Shown: one piece after another, positions 53,125 to 63,545 of the stretch
Layout: the number at the start of each line of letters is the position of its first letter
Numbering within the stretch: the first letter of the stretch is position 1
Origin: Seriola aureovittata
Lineage: Eukaryota > Chordata > Actinopteri > Carangiformes > Carangidae
DNA length: 64,000 bases
Assembly: GCF_021018895.1 (NCBI RefSeq)
Contig: NC_079375.1
Coordinates: 26,076,475 to 26,140,474, forward strand
Direction of reading: 5' to 3'
Made by a program: the position numbers and the translations under genes
Notes under the pieces: model-generated
The model's database searches: none
What the model was told of the DNA's origin: nothing
The model's input: only the letters and a program-made list of their open reading frames with translations

Positions 53125-53996
53125 CTGTTTTTCTTTTTTACAGTGGCTTTGGATCAGTGGCTTCATCCTTGCTGAACAGCTTTTCAGGTTATGCTGACAT
53201 AGGACTCAATTTACTGTGGATACGGCTAGGGTTGTGCCGATGGACAATGATACCAATGATCATCAGAACGATCGTGCAATCCTCGACACTAATACTTTTG
53301 TACTTGATTCCTCCACCACCTTCACAAGGTCCTTTGCTGTTGTTCTGGGATAGATTTGCACTTTTCACACAAAAATAGGTTCATCTCTAGGAGACAGACC
53401 ACATCTCCTTCCTGAGGGGTCTGACACCTGCATGGTCCCCTGGTGTTTATACTTGTGTACTCTTGTTTGTACAGGTGAATGTGGAAAACTCAGGTGTTTG
53501 GAAATTGCTCCCAAGGACGAACCAGAACGGTGGAGTTCTACAATTTTTTCTGCAGTCTTGACTGATTTCTTTTGATTTTCCCATGATGTCAAGAGGTACT
53601 GAGTTTAAAGGTAGCCATCTGCTTAGTATTTTACTATTAATAAGTAAAGTAAGTATTTTGAAATACTTCCACAGGTACAACTCAAATAACCTCAGATTAT
53701 GTTAGAAATTTCTAAAGCCATGACATCATTTTCTGGGAATTTCCAAGCAGTTCAAAGGCACAGTCAGTAGTAGTAGTAGAGTATGTAAAGTTCTGACTCA
53801 CTGGAACTGTGATATAGTGAATTAAAAGAGAAACAATCTGTCTGGAAACCCTAACCCTAACCCTTACTTGTATAATTCACAATAAATGACCTTACAGACT
53901 TGCTAAAAGTATAGTTTGCTAACATGAAATCTGTGGAGTGGTTAGAGAATGACTTTAATGACTTCAACTGAAGTGTATGTAAACGTCTGACTATGA
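53125..53996 (-). mobile_element. Tc1 transposon relic, right part
   Basis: This is the continuation of 45390-45701. The transposase N-terminus is recognisable on the minus strand, broken into two frames: MGKSKEIS, then LHRSGSSLGAISKHL and SVQT-like, YKHQGT and LSPRDE. These are paired-like helix-turn-helix motifs of Tc1. The right end has AAGTGTATGTAAACGTCTGA near 53970, resembling Sleeping Beauty-type terminal repeats, with a second internal copy near 53785. It is non-functional. Confidence 0.8.
53847..53866. repeat. Short telomere-type repeat (CCCTAA)3
   Basis: AACCCTAACCCTAACCCTTA sits inside the terminal repeat region of the Tc1 relic, where related elements have unrelated sequence. Confidence 0.7.
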
Positions 53997-54301
53997 CAAA
54001 GTGGGATAAGAAGGGAGGAGAATAACAAAGATATGTCTATGTACAGGAGAAAGACCTCATCGTAAATGTGAGGTCATTTCCATCTGATACCAAGTCATAC
54101 TGTAATGAGTTACATGATGCCATAAATCAATCTGCGATCACTCTTATAACTGGTCACCATTGAACAACACACCGGTGAACATCCCTGTGTGTAAGAACAG
54201 AGCATCATTTGCTCCTGTTTGTTCAATAGATTACAAATAGGATCCAGTATGAGTCATGTCCTTGTGTTAGTTTCCATTCAGACCATCCTGGTTTCACAGA
54301 C
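53997..54301. other. Donor-proximal part of Z11 intron 1
   Basis: About 300 bp lie between the Tc1 end and the exon-1 donor. The last 60 bp match the conserved intronic flank of the other exon-1 copies. Nothing else is visible. Confidence 0.5.
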
Positions 54302-54473
54302 CTGTCCTGTGTAGCTTTATCTCGGGTTTCCAAACGATATCCAGCAGTCTGCGCTGACGATCGATCTCTTCCTCGTACTCGACGATAGTTTGTTCAAAGA
54401 CTCCGAATATTTCTTCAGCAGCAGCAGTTAGTCGCTCGTTGACAAACTCTCTCAGATACTGAACTGAAGACAT
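54302..54473 (-). CDS. Z11 exon 1
   Basis: This is the standard intact 172-bp exon, ATG at 54473, phase-1 donor. It reads as identical to the copies in Z3, Z5, Z9 and Z10. It is assigned to Z11 because no other acceptor lies between it and 45197. Confidence 0.82.
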
Positions 54474-54625
54474 TGTTGCTTAGTTACCACTGAAATATTT
54501 ACCTGCGATACGACTACACCGTCATCTTCAAGCTAGCTCCACACATTCATACAGCTAACGCTGCCGGCGCTTTCATTGTTTACTTCCGCTGGGTGTCACA
54601 CCCTGACGTTCCGGTAGGGGACGTG
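54474..54625 (-). promoter_or_regulatory. Z11 promoter / 5' UTR block
   Basis: The uORF lies at 54514..54525. The GCGGAAGTAAACAATG core and CCGGAACG box lie at 54571-54615. Confidence 0.55.
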
Positions 54626-56366
54626 AGCTTTTGTTTCCGCCTTCAGTGATGATTGTACATCCGTGTCGCTTCACCTAACAGGGAAAAATATTATTTTCTC
54701 TCTAGTACCACATTTAATCGATATCTTTTTTTTGTGGGGATATTTTGCAAAACACCACATTGGTATTAAAACAGTAAAACAGTATGAGTGGAAGAAGTTA
54801 ACACCGGGAATTACAAGTAGCAATAATTCAGTGTGTTCCTTTTCCATGGAATACTTTGAGTAAAGTTGAATTAAAAAAGTTATACATACCAACTGATGGA
54901 TAGTTTCAGAAGCAATGTTTTATATCCTCAGTATAAGTTTTTCTAATTCAAATTATTATTCAGCAAAGTAAATACAGATGTCACGTAAATGTAGCAGATT
55001 GAAAAATATTTGGCTGTTCTTTGTAGTAAAGTAGAAGTATATATAACATAAAATAAACTTGGTCAAAGTATATATACTTCAAAAATTGATTTTATCTTCA
55101 ATATTTCATATCTGTGTGTAATTTAGACTCAGTCTTCGACTGAGAACAATCCATGTACTTAGGAAAATTACTTGAGTAGACGTAACCAATGACATTCAAC
55201 CTCTGTAAATATACAATGTGAGACACCTCCTTTGATCAAACCACCAATGTGTATCACATCATACTTTAACTTCACTTCCAGCAGTTGAGGTACATCACTA
55301 AAACACCTGTTGTGTGTATGTTACAATTGAACACTGAAAAAAACCTCTTCTTCACTATGATTACTTTCACTCTGGATGTCGGTGACGCTTAGCTGGAGCT
55401 TTGATGAACAGTTTCCTTGACTTCAATGTGAATCTGGTATTCTTACACGATCACCTTACAAAGCATTATTGTTCAAATAAATACGTGAGACCTTTAGGCA
55501 CTGATCATTGTATGCATTACTACCACTTAGACTGATGACACTCATAGTTACTGTAATCATTTACTCATTGAAGTTCAGTTTGAATAACCAGAATTGAAAG
55601 AAATTATTTTATTAACATTATTTGTCAATACAAAAACTAAATTTATCTATAAAGCAACTTAAAAACAAACAAGTCTCACCTCTAACACATACAAAAATTA
55701 TATTAAGTTGATTCAAGTAAAGAATATAAAAAATATTAATGATATACAACAGAAGAAAACTCCAAATGACCCACGGCTACTAAAAGGTTTCTCAGCTTCA
55801 TCATCAGAATTCACAATCTCTTATGATAACTGAGGTGGAGTATTGAAGAGGTCAATCATTTAAATTTGTAGGAACTATGTGCTCACTGAGGTTTTTCTGA
55901 CATTTGGGAGATTACACTTTCTTCAAAGAAATACTGTTGCAAGGTGGAAGGAACTTCCTGATGAGCTCAGAGACAGGATTGTGTCAAGGTTCAGAACCAG
56001 GGAATATTCTTAGCATCAAAATCCTTAGACAAAAGTAACTGAGTTTATTTTAAATAAATCAATTTTCTACAGCACGTTTGTGTCCTCGCTAAAACACCAA
56101 ACTACCACCAAAATACATACAGAGGTTCTTAGCTTCAACATGACAGAGTTCAAAGTCCACATGTACAAAATGGTTAAAAAAAAAAAAATTAAAAAAAAAT
56201 TAACTTAAGAGGCCAATCAACTATATGTGTAGCAACTACAGATTTTTTCAAAGAAATGCAGCTGCAAACAGAAATATGAGCAATACATGAAGAAAAAATG
56301 AGCAAAAATGAACTCAACAAAACTTGATAACATTGTTGTCCCATATGTTCTCTAAGTATATGACTT
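54626..56366. other. Intergenic, Z12 3' flank
   Basis: This is AT-rich sequence with a shared block near 55930-56330 homologous to 43180-43600 after Z11. A minus AATAAA lies at 56044-56049 (likely poly(A) signal), with poly-A runs near 56175. No gene is seen. Confidence 0.45.
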
Positions 56367-57781
56367 TTAATCTTTGTGAATTCTTATATGGCTTTGCAAG
56401 TGTGTTGACCGAGAGAATGTTTTCCTACAAGTCTTGCAGGAGAACGGCTTCTCACCTGTGTGGATTCTCATGTGGACTGTCAAGTCACCCTTTAGTCTGA
56501 AAGCTTTCCTACAAGTTTCACAAGAATATGGTTTTTCACCTGTGTGGATCAACATATGTTTTTTCAGATTTGACAAGGTACAGAATCCTTTTGCACATGT
56601 TTTGCAGGGAAATGGTCTTTCTTCTTTGTGGAATTTAGCATGATGAATCAGTGATGGCAAACTCTGAAAACTTTTCCCACAGGTCTTGCAGGAGTACGGC
56701 CTCTCACCTGTGTGGATTCTCGTGTGGACCCTCAAGTCACCACTTAATCTGAAATCTTTCCCACAAGTCCCACAAGAATAGGGCTTTTCACCTGTGTGGA
56801 TCCTAAAATGATCATTCAATCTTGCTTTCAGACGGAAACTTTTGCCACAGGTGTTACAAAGGTACGGCTTCTCACCTGTGTGGATTCTCACATGGACCCT
56901 CAAATCACAACTTAATCTGAAATCTTTCCCACAGGTCTCACAAGAATAGGGCTTTTCACCTGTGTGGATCCTCAAATGATCATTCAAACTTGCTTTCAGA
57001 CGGAAACCTTTGCCACAGGTGTTACAAAGGTACGGCTTTTCACCTGTGTGGATTCTCATGTGGACCAACAAGTTTTTATGAGATCTTACATCCTTCCCAC
57101 ATGTTTTACAAGAAACTGGCTTTTCACCTACGTGGCTCCTCAAATGAGCATTCAAACTTCTTTTCAGACGGAAACTTTTGCTACATCTTTTACAAGAATA
57201 TGACTTGACAGCTGTGTGGAGTCTTTCATGACTTATCATTGATGACTTTTGAGTGAATCTTTTCCCACAGGTGTTGCAGGTGTACGGCTTCTCACCAGTG
57301 TGGCTTCTCAGATGTATTTTCAATTTGGACTTAAATTTAAATTCTCTTCCACAAGTGTCGCATTTTAAAGACTTTTTACCTCTCTTAGTGTTACAGTGAC
57401 TCTTTGTTGTGGGAGAGTTGTGTACACTGTCACTGTGACTTGTGTTTTTTTGACGTCTCTTCTTTGGTTGTGTCTCTGCATTTCCTGTTGATTCTGGGTC
57501 TACATGCTTACTTCCTTCCTGATCTTGGCTCTCAGCTACAGGAGAGTTGTGAAAGAGGAGCTGGTAGTCACTTTCCTCATTAGTAGGAGTCAACATCAAG
57601 GTATCAGTCTCCTGCTTCAGTACATGCTGCTCTCCCTCCTGACTGGTGCAGAGTTCCTCCTCTTCCTCTTTAGTCTGTGGAGGCTCTGGGTCCTCCTGGT
57701 CCAGACTGGAGTTCCTCTCCTGGTCACAGAGCTGCTGGTCAGTGAGAACCTCCTCCTGACAGACATGTTGCTGTGGGAGCT
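56367..57781 (-). CDS. Z12 ZNF exon: acidic linker and 12 C2H2 fingers
   Basis: This is an open 471-codon exon with acceptor above 57781. The linker starts [12 protein letters not shown] (one Glu fewer) with QTKEE and a changed QHVLKQE. Twelve complete fingers follow. Fingers 5-8 form a duplicated pair: an [18 protein letters not shown] type alternates with [18 protein letters not shown]. Finger linkers after 2, 3 and 9 are atypical (HTAVKS, HVGEKP, HKEERP), and the protein ends HIRIHKD. With the chimeric exon 58619..59101 and exon 1 59817..59988 the product would be about 689 aa. Skipping the chimeric exon also keeps frame. Confidence 0.9.
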
Positions 57782-58618
57782 CTGGAGGGACAAAGGGACA
57801 TGAGAAATAAGTTATCAATGTGATGCTGGAAAAATGGTGATGCTTCTGATCTGGCAGTTAAAGTAAATTTAAGTTACAATACTGCCTACCAATTCTGACT
57901 AATGTTTTTTGCACCTCATGTTGTGAAAGAAAGTTTGACATTGTACTTGAAGCTTTTAAGAAATGTGAAAACCTACATTCAAAACCTCTTTTTCTCCATC
58001 CAGATAATAAATCTAGAATTGGTATTCATCAATACGGAATGTGTGGTGACACTGAGTGCACTTTTTGACCATGCAAACACATGGTATTTTAGAGCAAGCC
58101 AAGTTAAGATACAGTGAAGTGAAAATGCAAAATAAGGCGAGACACAACATTTAACATAAAACAAAATAGCCAACTTCATGGAGCTTGCATTCAATTTCTT
58201 CATTACACATTTTGCTGTTTAAAAAATATTAGAGAATTCAGAAACAAAAATAATTGAGTTTGTGTGCTCAATATTTCCTTCTGCATCGTTTAATGTCTTT
58301 GATATTTATTGTGAGGCATTCTGTAAACTGTTTTGATGCCATTTTAATATTTACAAATCACAATTTCAGACACCTGTCTGGTAGCCTAATTAAGATGTCT
58401 CTAGTAACAGTTGGACTGATTGTACTATGGTAAACTGACACATTCCCATTTGTAATCTGACCAGAAATTTGTGAAATTGCGCATCTTCCCTGTCTAACAT
58501 CAGTATTGTAGTTTATGTTTCCTTTAATCAAGCATATAAAACAAGTTAAACCATTAGGATCCTATATGAGTCATATTTCTGTGTTAGTTTTCATTCAGAC
58601 CATCCTGGTTTCACAGAC
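57782..58618. other. Second intron of Z12
   Basis: This 837-bp intron lies between the chimeric exon and the ZNF exon. It includes the usual intronic flank of an exon-1 donor at its right edge. Nothing else is recognised. Confidence 0.5.
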
Positions 58619-59101
58619 CTGTCCTGTGTAGCTTTATTTCAGGTTTCCAAATGATATCCAGCAGTCTGCGCTGACGATCGATCTCTTCCTCGTACTCGAT
58701 GACAGACAAACAGTTTCTCTTTGCTGTGGGAGAGCTGTGTACATTGTCACTGTGACTTGTGTTTTTGTGATGTCTCTTCTTTGGTTGCGTCTCTGCATTT
58801 CCTGTTGATTCTGGGTCTACATGCTTACTTCCTTCCTGATCTTGGCTCTCAGCTACAGGAGAGTTGTGAAAGAGGAGCTGGTGGTCACTTTCCTCATTAG
58901 TAGGAGTCAACATCAAGGTATCAGTCTCCTGCTTCAGTACAAGCTGCTCTCCCTCCTGACTGGTGCAGAGTTCCTCCTCTTCCTCTTTAATCTGTGGAGG
59001 CTCTGGGTCCTCCTGGTCCAGACTGGAGTTCCTCTCCTGGTCACAGAGCTGCTGGTCAGTGAGAACCTCCTCCTCCTTACAGACATGTTGCTGTGGGAGC
59101 T
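58619..59101 (-). CDS. Z12 chimeric cassette exon: linker, spacer, exon-1 coil and donor
   Basis: This 483-bp open segment has phase 1 at both ends. It begins as a ZNF exon ([21 protein letters not shown], the MLTPTNEES linker and the [13 protein letters not shown] spacer up to SSPTAK). Instead of a first finger, it passes through RNCLSV into IEYEEEIDRQRRLLDIIW...KLHRT and the exon-1 donor. The product would be a 161-residue insert with a complete linker and a second copy of the coil half of exon 1. The breakpoint differs from the 77-residue cassettes of Z5 and Z9, so it arose independently. Splicing is inferred from sequence. Confidence 0.65.
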
Positions 59102-59816
59102 CTGGAGGGACAAAGGACACAAGACATAGGTTACTAATGTCATGATAGAAAAACTCAGGTCTTGGTTTGGTCTTATTTCATCCAAAGACAACTCACACAG
59201 AACACACTTAAAATATCCCAAAAGGATAAAAATATATAAATACAGAAGAGACAGTGCAGAACAAACCACAAGCAGCACACAAAACAAAAAAAGTGCTATG
59301 AGTAAAACTGAAGCAGGAAACAGGATAAAAACAACAAGTTAAAGGAAGTTATTTCACAGTGGTCCTGACCTGCTCCCAATCACGACAACAACAAAGACTG
59401 CTGCGTCTCTGCTGCACTACTGACCAAAATCACATATCTATGTCAGCGAGTAGGGTTTGGTCGATTATTACCGGGCAGCCATTGACTGAAGGCTGTTTGA
59501 AAAGAGACGCATCAAAGCACGAAGCATTCATTTCTTTTGTTTGCTCTTTGTTTCACAATTCTTCTATTATCTTTTAGTTCAGTCAGTTTCCCCTGTTTCT
59601 TATACAACCTGTGTGTTTGATGTTGAATGTTTATTCATTAAAAATAGAGACTCGGTCATGTTATTTCTTTATTTATAAAAAATCTGCCCCAAAGTTTTTC
59701 CTTCATGTGCAACAGTGAAAACTCAAACTAAATGTAAGAGTAGGGCTCTGATCAGGATCCAGTATGAGTCATGTTCCTGTGTTAGTTTTCATTCAGACCA
59801 TCCTGGTTTCACAAAC
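59102..59816. other. First intron of Z12
   Basis: This 715-bp intron is homologous to intron 1 of Z5-Z9. No other feature is seen. Confidence 0.5.
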
Positions 59817-59988
59817 CTGTCCTGTGTAGCTTTATCTCGGGTTTCAAAACGATATCCAGCAGTCTGCGCTGACGATCGATCTCTTCCTCGTACTCGACGA
59901 TAGTTTGTTCAAAGACTCCGAATATTTCTTCAGCAGCAGCAGTTAGTCGCTCGTTGACAAACTCTCTCAGATACTGAACTGGAGACAT
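59817..59988 (-). CDS. Z12 exon 1
   Basis: This is a 172-bp exon, ATG at 59988, open. It differs from consensus at Ser3 to Pro and at the Trp of the DIVWKP motif, which is Leu here. The donor is GTTTGT. Because the cassette exon carries an intact coil half, loss of Trp here may be tolerated (inference). Confidence 0.85.
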
Positions 59989-60150
59989 TGTTGCTTAGTT
60001 ACCACTGAAATATTTACCTGCGATACGACTACACCGTCATCTTCAAGCTAGCTCCACACTCGTCTAGACCTATACAGCCAATGACGCTCGCGCTCTCTCA
60101 TTCTTTACTTCCGATGGTGTCACACTGTGAAGTTCCGACAGTGGACATGA
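59989..60150 (-). promoter_or_regulatory. Z12 promoter / 5' UTR block
   Basis: The uORF lies at 60029..60040. The CGGAAGTAAAGAATG core and the TGTGACACC box lie at 60100-60140. Confidence 0.55.
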
Positions 60151-60240
60151 GTTAGCTTTTATATCTACCCTCAGGTTTGAATCACAGGGTAATTCGGTTA
60201 TTTTCTCTGCGATACCACATTTAACTGAGATCTATTCCGT

Positions 60241-60282
60241 AAAAAAAAAAAAAAAACACACACACACATATATATATATATT
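60241..60282. repeat. A16-(CA)6-(TA)8 simple repeat
   Basis: This compound microsatellite is read directly from the sequence. Confidence 0.95.
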
Positions 60283-61169
60283 TAACACATTTAAGCAGGG
60301 GTGGAAGAAGTTAACAGGGGAAAGTAAAAGTAGAAAAAACTCAGTCACATTGAACCTCTTTAAATATGTTTGTTCAACATGACACACTTCCATTGATCAA
60401 ACTCCCAAAGAATATCATATCATACTTTCACAACACCTATTGCTTGTTATAACTGAGCTCTGAAAAGAACTCTTCTTCACTATGACGACTGTCACTCTGG
60501 ATGTCAGTCACTTCTATCCGCAGCCTTGAAAAACAGTTTTCTCGCAATTACAGACGGAGTGTGAATGTATTCTTAAATTAACAGCTTATAAAGCTTTATT
60601 GTTAGAATAAAAACATGAGATAAAAAAAACAGCATTTCCTTGCCAGGGTTTCTTCAGGCACTGATCACCATATGCATTACTCCCACTTAAGCTGATAACA
60701 CTCAATAAACACAATAGTTACTGTAATAATTCGATCCTAAACGTGGGGACATGTCTTAATAACCACTTCTGAAGAAATACTGTAAGTATTATATTTCTCT
60801 GACACAAGCAAGTCTGTTTATTTATATAGCACCTTTTACAAAGCCATGTAGTTAATTTTCTACAACTTGTTTGTGTGTCACCTCTAAAGCCTGAAAAAAT
60901 AAAACTTCTACCAAGGCAGCATCAGCTGTTCTTCATTTATCGTTAATTAGAATGTTCTAGAACAGGGTAGAAAATACCAGGACCATTTGGAATGGTATAG
61001 AACTTATAAAACATGTAAATATAGTTGAAATATATCATTAAATATATCTCCAACACAGTGGCTTTTGATTTTTTTTTTTTAAAAATCTCTTTTTCAAGAG
61101 TGACCTGGCCAAGAGAGCAGCATATACATTGCTACAGAAATAACCACAAACAACACTAAGCCCAAGACA
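60283..61169. other. Intergenic
   Basis: It holds cluster-type 3' flank motifs, including a minus AATAAA at 60817-60822 in the TTTATTTATATAGCACC context. No gene is seen. Confidence 0.4.
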
Positions 61170-61665
61170 ACTATCACACACCACAAATGAGTGAGCACAA
61201 CATCAAGTTGATATGCCATACAAGGTCAAGGACAAAAATCCAGTTATGCATAAATAGGTACAATTTCAGGTCTTCCTGTAGATAATTCCAGGAAGAGGGT
61301 GGCAGCATATATAAAAGCTTTTTTGCCTGATTCTGTTGTAACTCTGAGGACCAACATCTGTAAAATACTGTGAGAGCATGGGTCATATTGATTTAGGTTT
61401 TTTCCCCATTTATGTACAGAGATAAGAAAGAACCAGCCCAAGGAGAGATTTTTATATAAAAGCAAACTGATGGGAAAATCTGCATATATATATAGAGAGA
61501 GATGGCCATTTAGAGTTAGTATACAGAGAACAGTATTGTATGAGATTTTAACAGCCAGTAATAAAATGTAAAGCACAATGACACACAGTATCCAACTTCT
61601 CTAGGCACTGGTCAGGTGCGTTCATAAAGAGCAGATCACCATAATTCGAAAAGGGTAAAAAAACA
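61170..61665 (-). mobile_element. Decayed LINE fragment (RT C-terminal region)
   Basis: Minus-strand frames, with shifts, read like the C-terminal end of non-LTR element proteins of fish: LEKLDTVCH...ALHFITG, LTLNGHLSLY, LLLYKNLSLG, TTESGKKAFIYAA and PPSSWNYLQEDLKL. The order matches the RT 'thumb' and tail of such ORFs. The fragment has several frame breaks. Confidence 0.6.
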
Positions 61666-62119
61666 AAATCAAGTTATTCCTAAAAAAAAGAAACTTAATT
61701 CAAGTTTCATCTTAGAAACAAGATTTTCAATGCATGACTTATTAATAACAACACCTACTGAACAACATCAAAGACAGACTGCAGGAATTCGAGGGTTTGC
61801 ACTCCTGAAGGGACTGAGCAAATGTATTCACATATGCAATGGAACTCTGAACTCTTCTGGATGTTACCTGGAGAAGCTGTATGTGTGAACGTGAATGTCT
61901 GAATCAGTTGACCCAGAATAATGTCTGCCAGCTCCCAAGTATAAAGTCTGTGTGAAGTCAGATTGAGCCAGTGTGTGAACAGAACAAGTCATTGTCTTGA
62001 GAATTCACGGAGAGTGGCGTAAATGGGTGTGTTGATCGTTTCTATCCTGCCTCCTGCGTGCTCCACCCAGGCGACAACCCTCGCCTAAAACAAACGGACT
62101 ACTTCCAGTAGGTGTGAAA
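61666..62119. other. Intergenic
   Basis: Nothing is recognised here beyond AT-rich sequence. It is part of the far 3' flank of Z13. Confidence 0.4.
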
Positions 62120-62345
62120 GTGTCACTGCAATTATGTGTCTCTTCACTTCTGTGGGTTCTTGTCTGTTTTGTCCACTATCACTACAACTCGATCCTCCCA
62201 CATATTTAACAAACCCAAGGCTAGTTGCCTGTATGTGATCTTATTTGCCTTCCCGACGGAGACACGTTGAAGTGTTGCAGTGATGTGGTTTCTCTTCAGT
62301 GTGGGCTCTTTTGATGTAGACTGTCAGTTCTCCATTTAAGTCCAT
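62120..62345 (-). pseudogene. Relic fingers in the Z13 3' flank
   Basis: This is a decayed finger block homologous to 1620-1880 and 6420-6775. It has EEKPHHC-like and HTEEKP-like scraps and a lost finger after the Z13 stop. Confidence 0.5.
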
Positions 62346-62367
62346 ATTTTCAGTAAATATACAACTG

Positions 62368-63545
62368 TTAATCTCTGTGAACTCTTATGTGCTTTTTCAA
62401 GTCTGATATCCGACTAAAACTTTTCCCACAGGTTTTGCAGGGGTACGGCTTCTCACCTGTGTGGATTTTCAAATGCACATTTAGTGATGATCCCTGACTG
62501 AATTTTTTCCCACAGGTATTGCAGGTGTACGGCTTCTCACCTGTGTGAGTTCTCATGTGGACTTTCAAGACACTACTGCATAAAAAACTTGTCCCGCATA
62601 TTTTGCAAGAATATGGCTTCACACCTGTGTGGATTCTCATGTGCCATTTTAATAATGAGATTCTACAGAATCTTTTCCCGCAGGTCTTGCAAAGGTATGG
62701 CTTCTCACCTGTGTGGATACTCATGTGAAGTTTCAAGACACTATTACGCCTGAAAGCTCTACCACATATTTTACAAGAATATGGTTTCTCACCTGTGTGA
62801 GTTCTCATGTGGACCAACAAGTCACTACTACACCTGAAACCTTTTCCACAAGTGTTGCAAACGTACGGCCTCTCACCTGTGTGGGTTCTCATGTGGAGTG
62901 ACAAACCTGTACTAGTTCTGAAACCTTTCCCACATGTTTTGCAAGGATAAGGCTTCTCATCAGTGTGGATTCTTAAATGAACATTTAATGTTGATATCTG
63001 ACTGAATCTCTTCCCACAGGTGTTGCAGGAGTACGGCTTCTCACCTGTGTGGGTTCTTAGATGTACGTTCAATTGGGACTTATACTTAAACGTTTTTCCA
63101 CAAGTGTCACATTTTAAAGACTTTTCACCTCTCTTAGTGTTACACTGACTCTTTGTTGTGGGACTGATGTATAGACTGTCACTGTGACGTCTCTTCTTTG
63201 GCTCTGTTTCTACATTTCTAGTTGGTTCTGGGTCTACATCCTTGCTTTCTTCCTGATCTTGGCTCTCAGCTACAGGAGAGTAGTGAGAGAGGAGCTGGTG
63301 GTCACTGTTTGCTTCTGCTTCACTTTGGTCACTTTCCTCATTAGTAGGAGTCAACATAAAGGTATCAGTCTCCTGCTTCAGTACAAGCTGCTCTCCCTTC
63401 TGACTGGTGCAGAGTTCCTCCTCTTCCTCTTTAATCTGTAGAAGCTCTGGGTCCTCCTGGTCCAGACTGGAGTTCCTCTCCTGGTCACAGAGCTGCTGGT
63501 CAGTGAGAACCTCCTCCTCCTTACAGACATGTTGCTGAGGGAGCT
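62368..63545 (-). CDS. Z13 ZNF exon: acidic linker and nine C2H2 fingers (gene continues right)
   Basis: This is an open 392-codon exon with acceptor above 63545. The linker is complete with a longer spacer (SDQSEAEANSDHQ), IKEE and LKQE kept, and DPELLQ in place of DPEPPQ. Nine complete fingers follow, ending HIRVHRD. Fingers 4 and 5 (CSSDLLVH, CGRAFRRNSVLKLH) match the relic array behind Z2, marking Z13-like genes as its source. Exon 1 must lie beyond base 64000. Confidence 0.9.

Noticed and set aside
53365..53680. Two minus ORFs of about 75 codons as genes
   Set aside because: They are overlapping frame fragments of a decayed Tc1 transposase N-terminus.
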